6,509 nt of DNA, taken from an uncultured Dyadobacter sp. GTDB taxonomy: Bacteria; Bacteroidota; Bacteroidia; Cytophagales; Spirosomataceae. Below the pieces are notes generated by a model, which worked only from the letters and a program-made list of their open reading frames with translations, had not been told where the DNA came from and did not search any database. The stretch covers positions 1 to 6,509 of the forward strand of contig CAMLNK010000240.1 in NCBI GenBank assembly GCA_946481035.1, read 5' to 3'. Shown piece by piece: positions 1-6,509 of the stretch. Made by a program: the position numbers and the translations under genes. Within the stretch, counting starts at the first letter, position 1; every line of letters starts with the position of its first letter.

Positions 1-1
1 A

Positions 2-781
2 TCCCAATTGAATTTTTACGTGAGCGACAGCCTCGCCATGACGATCGACAGCAGCAGCAATGTCGGTATAGGTATTGATCATCCAGCAACGAAATTGCAG
101 GTAGACGGTGGCGTGATGGTGCGCAGGGAGAAAAACATAAGTCATGCAAATGGAACCTTGCTGACGTGGAGTACGGTGCGTTCGGGCGTTGGAGAAGCAG
201 AGTTCATCAATTACAATGGTACCGGTACAGGTGGATTCCGTTTCTATGATCTCGACCCTGGTACCGCAGCATTCAATACCAATAATATCGCCTTCATCGC
301 ACCCGTTACCGGAGCGTACACCAACGTGTCCGACATGCGTGTGAAGACCAACGTCAACATCATCAACGATGGTTTGCAAAAGGTAATGGCTATGCGCCCG
401 GTATCTTACGATTTCCACAGCGGCAGAACCATTAAGAACGGCGTAGTGAAATTTACAGAGAATGACCGGGTGGTAAAAACCATCGGATTCCTCGCGCAGG
501 AGCTGGCAAAAGTCGTACCGGAAGCAGTAGTTATTCCAAAGGACCCGGCTAACGAACTTTACAATGTATCCTATGCCACCGTGGTGCCGGTGCTGACCAA
601 AGCCATCCAGGAGCAACAAGCTGAGATCGAGCAACTGAAAGCAGCGCTCGCTGTTGCCAAAGCCGATAATGCAGCATTGAAAGCCGATGTTTCGAAAATC
701 ACTGCGCTGGCAGACAGAATGCAAAAACTGGAAGCGTCGCTGGGTACCAACACTGCCGGTAACACCACCGTATCCAAATAG
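2..781 (+). CDS. Tail fiber domain-containing protein with S74 intramolecular chaperone domain and C-terminal coiled coil (5' end missing)
   Basis: The reading frame is open to the left edge, so the true start lies outside; the TTG at 8 is probably internal. Visible residues (numbered from base 2) begin with a beta-rich stalk typical of Bacteroidota fibre proteins, including NVGIGIDHPATKLQVDGG at about 20-37, a variant of the common 'NVGIGT-nP-kLdV-G' unit. An S74 intramolecular chaperone domain follows at about 108-200. It starts with SDMRVKTN (Ser110, Asp111, Lys115) and contains a GFLAQELAKVVPEAV block near 162-176 and VSYATVVPVLTKAIQEQ near 189-205. In phage endosialidases this domain drives trimerisation and then cuts itself off between Ser and Asp. 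The last 55 or so residues form an Ala/Leu/Lys-rich heptad coiled coil. No T9SS sorting domain is present at this C-terminus. The protein is probably a trimeric surface or secreted fibre. The next gene starts 39 bases downstream. The family call is firm; the cellular role is inferred. Confidence 0.88.
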   Translation, partial: SQLNFYVSDSLAMTIDSSSNVGIGIDHPATKLQVDGGVMVRREKNISHANGTLLTWSTVRSGVGEAEFINYNGTGTGGFRFYDLDPGTAAFNTNNIAFIAPVTGAYTNVSDMRVKTNVNIINDGLQKVMAMRPVSYDFHSGRTIKNGVVKFTENDRVVKTIGFLAQELAKVVPEAVVIPKDPANELYNVSYATVVPVLTKAIQEQQAEIEQLKAALAVAKADNAALKADVSKITALADRMQKLEASLGTNTAGNTTVSK

Positions 782-820
782 TCATTCATACTGGTTGTTC
801 ACTTCTAAAAAACAAATCGT
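782..820 (+). other. Short intergenic spacer within a likely two-gene operon
   Basis: These 39 bases separate the fibre gene from the secreted-protein gene. I see no hairpin and no clear Bacteroidota promoter (TAnnTTTG). The run just before the ATG, TTCTAAAAAACAAATCGT, is A-rich and lacks a Shine-Dalgarno motif, which is usual for translation starts in this phylum. The short gap and absence of a terminator favour co-transcription of the two genes. Confidence 0.5.
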
Positions 821-2311
821 ATGAAAAAAAGACTGATAGCCCTGGCATTGCCCCTGTGGGTAATGCAGGCATACGGACAGGTTACCACCTACGGCCCGTC
901 CGATCCGGTTAGTATCGACGCCGGCTATTTAAGCGACTACTCACCGAACGGCACCGTAGTCGAGTCGATAGGCAGCGTAACGTTGACCAACGGGTCTACC
1001 TACGAACACGCTAATCTCAATTTCCAGAACAATGGTCTCTGGTACAGCCTTAACGGAAGCCTGGATCTGTTCAATGCCGCAGGGCCAGTAACGATCAGCG
1101 GAGCAATCGCTCCGAGTTTTGACAACTTGCAGTTTCAGAACGGCAATACGGTCGCCCTGACGAACACAGCAGGCGCCTTGGTCGCTGGCCAGCTCACCTT
1201 CGGGACCAGCACCATTCTCAGCACCGTACGGGTAACCCATGGCCTTACAGCTCTGAGATTCGTCGACAATGCCACTTACACCGGCGGTACTACCGATGCG
1301 CAGCATGTGAATGGATATGTAACCAAAACAGGCAATGATGCATTTGTATTTCCCGTCGGTTCAGGCACGGACCTGCGTACGCTAGCCATTTCAGCTCCTG
1401 CTGGTGCCACCGTGATCAGCACCGCCTGGTTCGCGGGCAGTCCTGCTACGGTAACCGACCCATCCGACGGCACCACGCACAGCCTCACGGCAGTGGCTGC
1501 CCCGATTGAATCGGTAAGCCCCGTGGGTTTTTGGGACTGGGCCAACACGGCCGGAAGCGATGATAATGTTATCGTAACCGTATCCGTTCCCGACGTATCG
1601 GGGTTCGCCACAGGGCCAAACCTTCGACTGGTCGGCTGGAACGGGACACAATGGATAGCATTGGGCGCAAGCGGTGCAGCTGCGCCGACCGAGGGTAATT
1701 CACTCAGCGGAACCATCCCCGCCGGAGTTTCAATTACCGCGCTCGCCGTCGGCAGTGTGGAGCCTCCCCTGCCTGTCACGTTGGTTAGTTTCACCGGCAA
1801 GGCTGTCGAGAAAACCGTTGCGCTCCAATGGACAACGACCGAGGAAATCAATGCGTCGCATTTTGAAATACAAAGAAGCGGCGATGCTAAAACCTTCGAG
1901 CCAATCGGGAAAGTGGATGCAAAAGGCGACAGCAAAGTCCTGATAAATTATATGTTTACAGACCAGGTCCCGTTGCCCGGGACTAACTATTACCGGCTGA
2001 AACAGATCGATTTGGATGGCGCTTATGCATTTTCAAAGACTATTTCGGTCAACAGTAACTCCGGGCTCCGGATCAGCGTTTATCCTAACCCGGTAACCGA
2101 CGTGCTGCGCATCGAGTCCAGCACGCCGCTGCAATCGTTGGAAGTCTTCCATGCTGACGGTTCGAAGGTATCAGGAATAGCCATTCCAACAGACAATGCC
2201 GCAGCCGCAACTTCCGGAAGGGCGTTCCGGGAGATCAGCCTCCGCGATCAAAAGCCGGGCATTTACGTAGTGGTCATTAACGGAAAGAGCTTTAAAGTGC
2301 TGAAAAATTAG
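821..2311 (+). CDS. Secreted protein with T9SS type A C-terminal sorting domain
   Basis: This complete 496-residue gene starts at an ATG giving a textbook signal peptide: MKKR, a hydrophobic core, then AYG-Q with likely cleavage after Gly19. No Cys follows, so it is not a lipoprotein. Residues 20-315 are rich in Gly, Thr, Ser, Val and Asn with alternating beta-strand character; I cannot assign them to a family. Residues 317-410 resemble the fibronectin-III-like module that often precedes the sorting signal in Bacteroidota: LPVTLVSFTGK, VALQWTTTEEINASHFEIQRS, then NYYRLKQIDLDG. Residues 415-496 are the type A sorting domain, with ISVYPNPVTDVLRIES, a central strand region, and KPGIYVVVINGKSFKVLKN at the end. 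Known biology of this domain is Sec export to the periplasm, passage through the T9SS outer-membrane pore, removal of the domain, and release or surface attachment. It probably shares a transcript with the fibre gene upstream. No catalytic motif is visible, so a structural or adhesive role is inferred. Confidence 0.9.
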   Translation: MKKRLIALALPLWVMQAYGQVTTYGPSDPVSIDAGYLSDYSPNGTVVESIGSVTLTNGSTYEHANLNFQNNGLWYSLNGSLDLFNAAGPVTISGAIAPSFDNLQFQNGNTVALTNTAGALVAGQLTFGTSTILSTVRVTHGLTALRFVDNATYTGGTTDAQHVNGYVTKTGNDAFVFPVGSGTDLRTLAISAPAGATVISTAWFAGSPATVTDPSDGTTHSLTAVAAPIESVSPVGFWDWANTAGSDDNVIVTVSVPDVSGFATGPNLRLVGWNGTQWIALGASGAAAPTEGNSLSGTIPAGVSITALAVGSVEPPLPVTLVSFTGKAVEKTVALQWTTTEEINASHFEIQRSGDAKTFEPIGKVDAKGDSKVLINYMFTDQVPLPGTNYYRLKQIDLDGAYAFSKTISVNSNSGLRISVYPNPVTDVLRIESSTPLQSLEVFHADGSKVSGIAIPTDNAAAATSGRAFREISLRDQKPGIYVVVINGKSFKVLKN

Positions 2312-2376
2312 AATAGAAAAGTTTAGAATAAGGAGAACCGTTTCGAAACACTATACCACACTATTACTTGTGCCTG
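2312..2376. other. Convergent intergenic gap without a recognisable terminator
   Basis: These 65 A/T-rich bases lie between the stop codons of the secreted-protein gene (+) and the permease gene (-). A perfect 10-base palindrome, GTTTCGAAAC, lies at 2340-2349, but it has no loop and no T-run follows it on either strand, so it does not look like an intrinsic terminator. AAGGAGAA at about 2330-2337 resembles a ribosome binding site, but no start codon with a credible reading frame follows. Confidence 0.5.
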
Positions 2377-5061
2377 TCATTCACTCCGCAAGCTTTTTAC
2401 CGGATTAGTCAATGCCGCTTTGATACTCTGAAAGCTTACCGTTAGCAATGCAATTCCCACGGCCAGCAACCCAGCCAGTACAAAAATCCACCAGTCGATC
2501 GTGACTTTGTATGCAAAATCTTTCAGCCACTGGTTCATTACCCACCAGGCAATGGGCGAAGCGAGGATGAGTGCAATGAGAATAAGTTTCAGGAAATCGC
2601 GGGAAAGCAGGGCTACCACGTTGCCTACCGATGCGCCCAGTACCTTGCGAACGCCGATTTCCTTCGTCCGCTGCTCGGCGGTGTAAGTGGCCAGTCCGAA
2701 CAGGCCGAGGCAGGCGATGAAAATGGTCAGACTGGAAAAAAGCGTCAATACCTGTTCAATTTTCTGCTCGCCTACGTACACCTGCGCGAAGCGGTCGTCG
2801 AGGAAAGAGTAGCTGAATGGGGCCGCGGGGGAAAATGCCGCCCATTGTTGTTTCAAAGAAGCCAGCAATTCCGGGAGTTTTTCTGTGCGGGTCTTCACCA
2901 GGATGTTGCCGGAATTTCTTCCCAAAAACATCGCCAACGGGCCTATTTTCTGGCGAAGGGACTCATAGTGAAAGTCGCTTACCACGCCCACCACCTTGTA
3001 AATCACGCTCACACCGTTTCCGTCCGTTTGGCCAATCAGCTCCCGTCCGATCGGATTCCCCTGCCAACCCAGCGCCTTCACGGCGGTCTCGTTCAGGATC
3101 ACCCCGGAAGAATCGGTGGAGAATGCTTTCGAAAAATTACGACCCTCGACCATCCGCATTCCGAGTGTTGGGATATATTCTGGGTCCACAAAATAGAAGC
3201 GGGTCATCACACCCTGGTCCGGGTTTTCTTTGGCCCTCACGGTGGTGTTATCCATATTGCTTCGCCCCACGGGCACCTGTCCGGAAATGCTTCCGGTCAC
3301 TACTTGCGGTGCTTGCAGGATTTTGTCGCGAAACACGGCTTCGTTGTCGCCGAGCATGTGCGTGTCGTGGATCACCAGTACCTGTTCATGGTTGAAGCCC
3401 ACTTTCTGTGCCTGCATATAGCGCAGCTGGCGGTCGGCAGTGACGGTCGCGATGATCATCGAAATCGTTACAAAAAATTGAAACACTACCAAACTACTCC
3501 GCAGGTTAAAGCTGCCGCGCCCGGTTATCACCCGTCCTTTCAAAACCGAAACCGGCTTGAATGAAGACAGGTACCAGGCCGGATAACTCCCCGCGAGCAA
3601 CCCCACAAGTAAGGCTGCTCCCAACAGGCACATTACCACCAACGGGCGGGCGAGGAAACGAATGCTGAGGTCCTTATCCGTCAGTTGATTAAACGACGGC
3701 AGCACCAGGCCTACCAGCAGCAAGCCGACGATCAGCGCCACCATCGCCAGCGATATGGATTCTAGCAGAAATTGTTGTTGCAACTGCCCCTTCACCGATC
3801 CCAACACTTTACGCACGCCTACCTCACGCGAGCGACGCGCAGCCGTGGCTGTGGACAAATTCATGAAGTTTACGCAAGCAATGAGCAACATAAAAGCGGC
3901 GATTGCCGTGAGCCCGTACACGTACATGATGTTTCCGCCCGGATTCGACTCATTGGACGAATATAAATGAATGTCTGTCAATGGCTGCACTGAAACCCCG
4001 AAGTCGTCTCCCCGCTCCCGAAACTGGGTGGGCGTCAGTTTTAGAAATTTCTGAATTTCACCTCCCATCCGTTTTTCGGCAAGCCGGCTGATTTTGCCTT
4101 CCAGCTTTTTGTAATCGTAGTGCTCCGACGCCAACACATAAGTCTGGTAATCGATGCTGTACAGCCATCCCGACCCATCGATGACCTGATCCTGACCAAC
4201 CAGCGTAGCCAGCATATCGAAACGGAAATGCGAGTTAGCCGGTACCTGCCTTACCACGCCCGTTACGCGGTAAGGCCTTTTATCACCGCCGAACGAAAGC
4301 ACTTTCCCGACAGGGTCCTGCATACCGAAATATTTCCGCGCCGTTTCCTCGGTAAGAACCACCGTATTCGGCTCCGTTAGTGCCTTTGAAGGATTGCCTT
4401 TCACGAATGGTATGGTGAATACATCAAAGAACGACGAATCGGCAAAAAGCAAATTGTCCTGTCTGAAAGAGGTAGTACCATAGCTGACAAACTCGCTGCC
4501 CCCGCGGATGCGCGTCGCTTCCAGCACTTCCGGCAACTCCTGCCGCAGGTCCTGGGCGGCGGTCTGGCCCAGGCTCGGTCCGCCTACGTCCTTGCCGTTC
4601 ATTTGCAGTTTAAGGTTAACCCGGAAAATCCGGTCCGCATACGTATTGTAGCGGTCGTACGATAATTCATCCTGCACATACAGCATGATCAGAATGCAGG
4701 TGGCCAGTCCGATGGCCAAGCCGGTCACATTGATGCCCGTTGCAACTTTTTGCCGTTTCAGGTTGCGAAACGCGATTTTCAGATAATTATTAATCATGGC
4801 AAATGGGGAAGTGGTATGAGTTTGATATGCCTGTTGGTTGGATTTCCGCCGGCGGACAAATGGCGGCAGCACCGACACCACGTTGAGCAGGTAACGCAAA
4901 GTGGCAGAAAACCGGCCCGAGCGGCTGCGCCAATATGCGTACAGCTCGCCCAGATCGCCTTCGACTTCCTCCAATGTTTCCCCGGGATGCAGCCGCGCGA
5001 GCAGCCATTGAGCCCAGCGGGGCGGCTGGTTGTCGTTTTCCCCCGGATAAGTCCTGCGCAT
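2377..5061 (-). CDS. ABC transporter permease, FtsX/MacB type, with N-terminal permease prefix domain
   Basis: This complete 894-residue inner-membrane protein starts at the ATG at 5061. Residues 1-75 (PPRWAQWLLARLHPGETLEE, EGDLGELYAYW, then a short hydrophobic stretch and RRRK) match the prefix segment seen on many Cytophagales permeases. A standard-length family member would begin at Met89 (MINNYLKIAFRNLKRQK). From there the order is a transmembrane helix at about 108-129; a MacB-like periplasmic domain at 135-375; an FtsX domain with helices near 379-400, 430-453 and 474-492; a fifth helix near 523-540; a second periplasmic domain at 545-765; and a second FtsX domain with helices near 772-792, 820-840 and 857-877. 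Each FtsX half carries the same cytoplasmic motif, REVGVRKVLG at 412-421 and KEIGVRKVLGAS at 800-811. That marks two fused repeats and the likely contact with an ATPase. No ATPase gene is in the window. Relatives act in efflux or envelope mechanotransmission; the substrate is unknown. The upstream neighbour is a regulator in the same direction. Confidence 0.95.
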   Translation of the reverse strand: MRRTYPGENDNQPPRWAQWLLARLHPGETLEEVEGDLGELYAYWRSRSGRFSATLRYLLNVVSVLPPFVRRRKSNQQAYQTHTTSPFAMINNYLKIAFRNLKRQKVATGINVTGLAIGLATCILIMLYVQDELSYDRYNTYADRIFRVNLKLQMNGKDVGGPSLGQTAAQDLRQELPEVLEATRIRGGSEFVSYGTTSFRQDNLLFADSSFFDVFTIPFVKGNPSKALTEPNTVVLTEETARKYFGMQDPVGKVLSFGGDKRPYRVTGVVRQVPANSHFRFDMLATLVGQDQVIDGSGWLYSIDYQTYVLASEHYDYKKLEGKISRLAEKRMGGEIQKFLKLTPTQFRERGDDFGVSVQPLTDIHLYSSNESNPGGNIMYVYGLTAIAAFMLLIACVNFMNLSTATAARRSREVGVRKVLGSVKGQLQQQFLLESISLAMVALIVGLLLVGLVLPSFNQLTDKDLSIRFLARPLVVMCLLGAALLVGLLAGSYPAWYLSSFKPVSVLKGRVITGRGSFNLRSSLVVFQFFVTISMIIATVTADRQLRYMQAQKVGFNHEQVLVIHDTHMLGDNEAVFRDKILQAPQVVTGSISGQVPVGRSNMDNTTVRAKENPDQGVMTRFYFVDPEYIPTLGMRMVEGRNFSKAFSTDSSGVILNETAVKALGWQGNPIGRELIGQTDGNGVSVIYKVVGVVSDFHYESLRQKIGPLAMFLGRNSGNILVKTRTEKLPELLASLKQQWAAFSPAAPFSYSFLDDRFAQVYVGEQKIEQVLTLFSSLTIFIACLGLFGLATYTAEQRTKEIGVRKVLGASVGNVVALLSRDFLKLILIALILASPIAWWVMNQWLKDFAYKVTIDWWIFVLAGLLAVGIALLTVSFQSIKAALTNPVKSLRSE

Positions 5062-5170
5062 TGGTACGGCTTATTAGTTTATATTTTATCGTACAAATGT
5101 GGTGCCAAGACACAAAAAGTAGCATTACGCACCGGAAACGGCATTTTCCAGGGTACTGGCGCGGCGAAGG

Positions 5171-5196
5171 CTGTTCGCAAATGAACAGTATTTTTT
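5171..5196 (+). terminator. Hairpin followed by T-run, terminator-like on the + strand
   Basis: CTGTTC at 5171-5176 pairs perfectly with GAACAG at 5183-5188 around the 6-base loop GCAAAT. A G-U pair (5170/5189) could extend the stem, and TA plus six T follow at 5189-5196. This is the layout of an intrinsic terminator for transcription along the + strand, antisense to both flanking genes. Read on the - strand, the hairpin is preceded by A's and lacks a downstream T-run, so it is a poor terminator for the regulator. The stem is short and only moderately G/C-rich, so activity is uncertain. Confidence 0.35.
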
Positions 5197-5199
5197 GAG

Positions 5200-5212
5200 G
5201 TCGGACACCGAC
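5200..5212 (-). repeat. Short inverted repeat just after the regulator stop codon
   Basis: GTCGG at 5200-5204 and CCGAC at 5208-5212 form a perfect 5-base stem with a 3-base loop, 9 bases beyond the regulator's TAA. In the regulator's direction it is followed by CTCAAAAAA rather than T's, so it is not a standard intrinsic terminator. It could protect a transcript end, or be chance. Confidence 0.3.
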
Positions 5213-5221
5213 AATGAACGC

Positions 5222-6509
5222 TTACAGTGCATTCACATTCCCTGATTTGGGCCGATCAAACGAAGCCAGTTTCTTGTGCAGCCGCATTTTGGCCTGGCGC
5301 ACGCTGGCGGGATCTATATTCAGGAGCGCGGCAATTTCTTTTGTGGAAAGCCTGATATGGAAATATGCGTACAAACGGGCCTCATTCCGGGTGAGCGTCG
5401 GATACTTCAATTCCAGATCCTCGAAAAAGCCGGGATGCACCTGTTCGAAGTGGATTTTGAACTTCTCCCATTCCGAATCCAGGTGCTGATGACTCCTGAG
5501 GATAGACGAAATGCCGCTCAGTTTTTGCGGGCTGATGTCCGGGTGTTGTTTTGTGAGATCCGTTATCTCCCCTTTCAGCTTTTCCAGCATTTCGTTTTTC
5601 TGCGCCAGGTACAGGGTATTGGACGCCAATTCCCGCTGATTGGCTTCCAGTTTTTGCACGAGTGCATTGTTTTTATTTTTCTCATCCAGGACAACCATGC
5701 TTATCTGCTGGTTTTCCAGGGTAAGCAGCTTGTGCCTGAAATTCATTTCCTGTATTTCCATCGCAAGATGCTGCGCCTCCTGCTCCTTTTGCTGAAGGTG
5801 AAGCCGCAGATACCTGATAAATGCTACCAATGCGATCGAGTAACCCAGCGATTGCGTGCTGATAGCCAGTAATGGCAGCCAGTCGCTGGTGGTATCAATG
5901 GATGTGAACACATGCAGCAGGCTAATGCCGGCCATGAGCACAAGGGGCACCAGATTGGCAAAGAGATAGGGCCGGGCCGCCGGGAAACGCCGCACAAATG
6001 CCGTGATGCTGGTGATAAGGATTACGATCAGGATCAACAGACAGAACAGATTATCGTAAGGCAGCGTGACGTAATTGACCTGCGCAATAAAAACATTGAT
6101 ACACGCGAGTACCAGCGCGAACAACAGGTAAGCACGGAGGCTGTATTTAAGCCACGCATCGAGCCGGGGGAGCCTCGTTTCGGTTACCAGGAAGTTGCGG
6201 GTAAGCTGCACCATACCGTACAGGACAAGCACTACGGAGATATGCATCAGCAAAAAATTGACATCGTAGCTATTGACCTCGCCCTGGGGTGTTACCACAC
6301 GGCTAAATACCTTCATCGGAAACCATCGGTATAGGGCGAGCCAGTAGGATGTAATGTAAAGCAGGCCGCCAAATTGCGCAATTACCAGATACAGAATGAC
6401 TTTCTCCCTGAAATCCCGATAAACATAGAGGTAGTTTAGTATAAACAAAATAATGATCGCCGCGCCTATGTCCCATACCGTGAGGACTTGCTGTTCCGCG
6501 CTTGTGTGG
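5222..6509 (-). CDS. Membrane-bound 7TM sensor with coiled coil and LuxR-like HTH output (N-terminus missing)
   Basis: The frame stays open to the right edge, so the start is outside; the TTG at 6448 lies inside the first membrane helix and is not the start. At least 428 residues are visible (numbered from base 6508). Seven hydrophobic helices lie near 9-30, 36-60, 83-103, 122-144, 151-172, 180-201 and 210-231, matching the 7TMR-DISM sensor type; such proteins often carry an extracellular ligand domain before this, which would be beyond the edge. A Gln/Glu/Lys-rich coiled coil spans about 235-322, including QRELASNTLYLAQKNEMLEK. The C-terminus (about 346-417) is the Bacteroidota LuxR-like DNA-binding region: WEKFKIHFEQVHPGFFEDL, then YPTLTRNEARLYAYF, LSTKEIAALLNI and recognition-helix residues DPASVRQAKMRLHKKL. 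No kinase or receiver domain is visible, so it looks like a one-component regulator acting from the membrane. The permease gene lies 160 bases downstream on the same strand and is a plausible but unproven target. Confidence 0.88.
   Translation of the reverse strand, partial: HTSAEQQVLTVWDIGAAIIILFILNYLYVYRDFREKVILYLVIAQFGGLLYITSYWLALYRWFPMKVFSRVVTPQGEVNSYDVNFLLMHISVVLVLYGMVQLTRNFLVTETRLPRLDAWLKYSLRAYLLFALVLACINVFIAQVNYVTLPYDNLFCLLILIVILITSITAFVRRFPAARPYLFANLVPLVLMAGISLLHVFTSIDTTSDWLPLLAISTQSLGYSIALVAFIRYLRLHLQQKEQEAQHLAMEIQEMNFRHKLLTLENQQISMVVLDEKNKNNALVQKLEANQRELASNTLYLAQKNEMLEKLKGEITDLTKQHPDISPQKLSGISSILRSHQHLDSEWEKFKIHFEQVHPGFFEDLELKYPTLTRNEARLYAYFHIRLSTKEIAALLNIDPASVRQAKMRLHKKLASFDRPKSGNVNAL

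Larger units (their letters stand above)
5062..5221 (-). other. Intergenic region upstream of the permease, with two small hairpins
   Basis: These 160 bases separate the regulator's stop codon from the permease start. The 40 bases nearest the permease ATG are strongly A/T-rich on the coding strand (GATAAAATATAAACTAATAA) with no Shine-Dalgarno motif, which suits a Bacteroidota leader. The end next to the regulator's stop holds two inverted repeats, listed separately. No good match to the phylum's promoter pair was found, so whether the permease has its own promoter or is read through from the regulator is open. I see no credible small gene here. Confidence 0.5.

Noticed and set aside
1276..1935. 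219-codon - strand reading frame inside the secreted-protein gene
   Set aside because: It is antisense to a gene with a clear signal peptide, module and sorting domain, and its translation shows no family features.
2340..2349. Palindrome GTTTCGAAAC between the convergent genes
   Set aside because: It has no loop and no T-run on either strand, and a single 10-base palindrome is expected by chance at this length scale; too weak to call an operator or terminator.
2817..3564. Long + strand reading frames (up to 239 codons) inside the permease gene
   Set aside because: They lie entirely antisense to a well-supported 894-residue gene; their translations show no domain character and are rich in His, Arg, Pro and Ser as expected of a shadow frame.
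5094..5101. Possible -7 promoter element for the permease (CACATTTG on the - strand, compared with TAnnTTTG)
   Set aside because: It matches only five of six defined positions, and the nearest upstream TTTG (5113-5116) is 11 bases away, too close for the usual spacing of about 19 bases.
5276..6334. Two + strand reading frames (198 and 140 codons) inside the regulator gene
   Set aside because: Both are antisense to the 7TM-HTH gene. The Gln/His/Lys-rich translation of the second mirrors the membrane-helix codons on the other strand.
6446..6448. TTG as the start codon of the regulator
   Set aside because: The frame continues without a stop to the window edge, and the upstream residues (VWDIGAAIII) complete the first membrane helix, so the start is further upstream.

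Overview
The window looks like the chromosome of a Bacteroidota bacterium, most likely a Cytophagales member such as Dyadobacter, Spirosoma or a relative. Four things point there. One protein carries a C-terminal type IX secretion (T9SS) type A sorting domain, a system confined to this phylum. A large FtsX/MacB permease carries the extra N-terminal 'permease prefix' segment common in Cytophagales. The regulator joins a 7TM sensor to the LuxR-like HTH typical of Bacteroidota. Starts are preceded by A/T-rich sequence rather than Shine-Dalgarno motifs. The genus is inferred from protein character, not from any marker gene.

Layout: four protein-coding genes fill almost the whole window, in two converging pairs. 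On the + strand, the 3' part of a tail-fiber/S74-chaperone protein (2-781, cut by the left edge) is followed after 39 bases by a complete secreted T9SS cargo protein (821-2311). On the - strand, a membrane-bound LuxR-type regulator (5222-6509, its N-terminus cut by the right edge) is followed after 160 bases by an 894-residue ABC-type permease (2377-5061). The two pairs meet tail to tail across a 65-base gap with no obvious terminator. I see no RNA genes, mobile elements, CRISPR arrays or long repeats, and no gene-free stretch over 300 bases.

How the genes may work together: the + strand pair probably makes cell-surface or secreted proteins, with a self-trimerising fibre beside a Sec/T9SS-exported product, and the short gap suggests one transcript. 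The - strand pair may link a membrane sensor-regulator to an export or envelope permease; co-orientation supports this only weakly, because the 160-base gap could hold a separate promoter. The most distinctive points are the preserved Ser-Asp/Lys arrangement of the S74 self-cleavage site, the membrane-tethered 7TM-coiled-coil-HTH regulator, the fused permease prefix, and a hairpin plus T-run in the 160-base gap that faces antisense to both neighbouring genes. I found no clear sign of an undescribed system; most of the content belongs to recognisable families.
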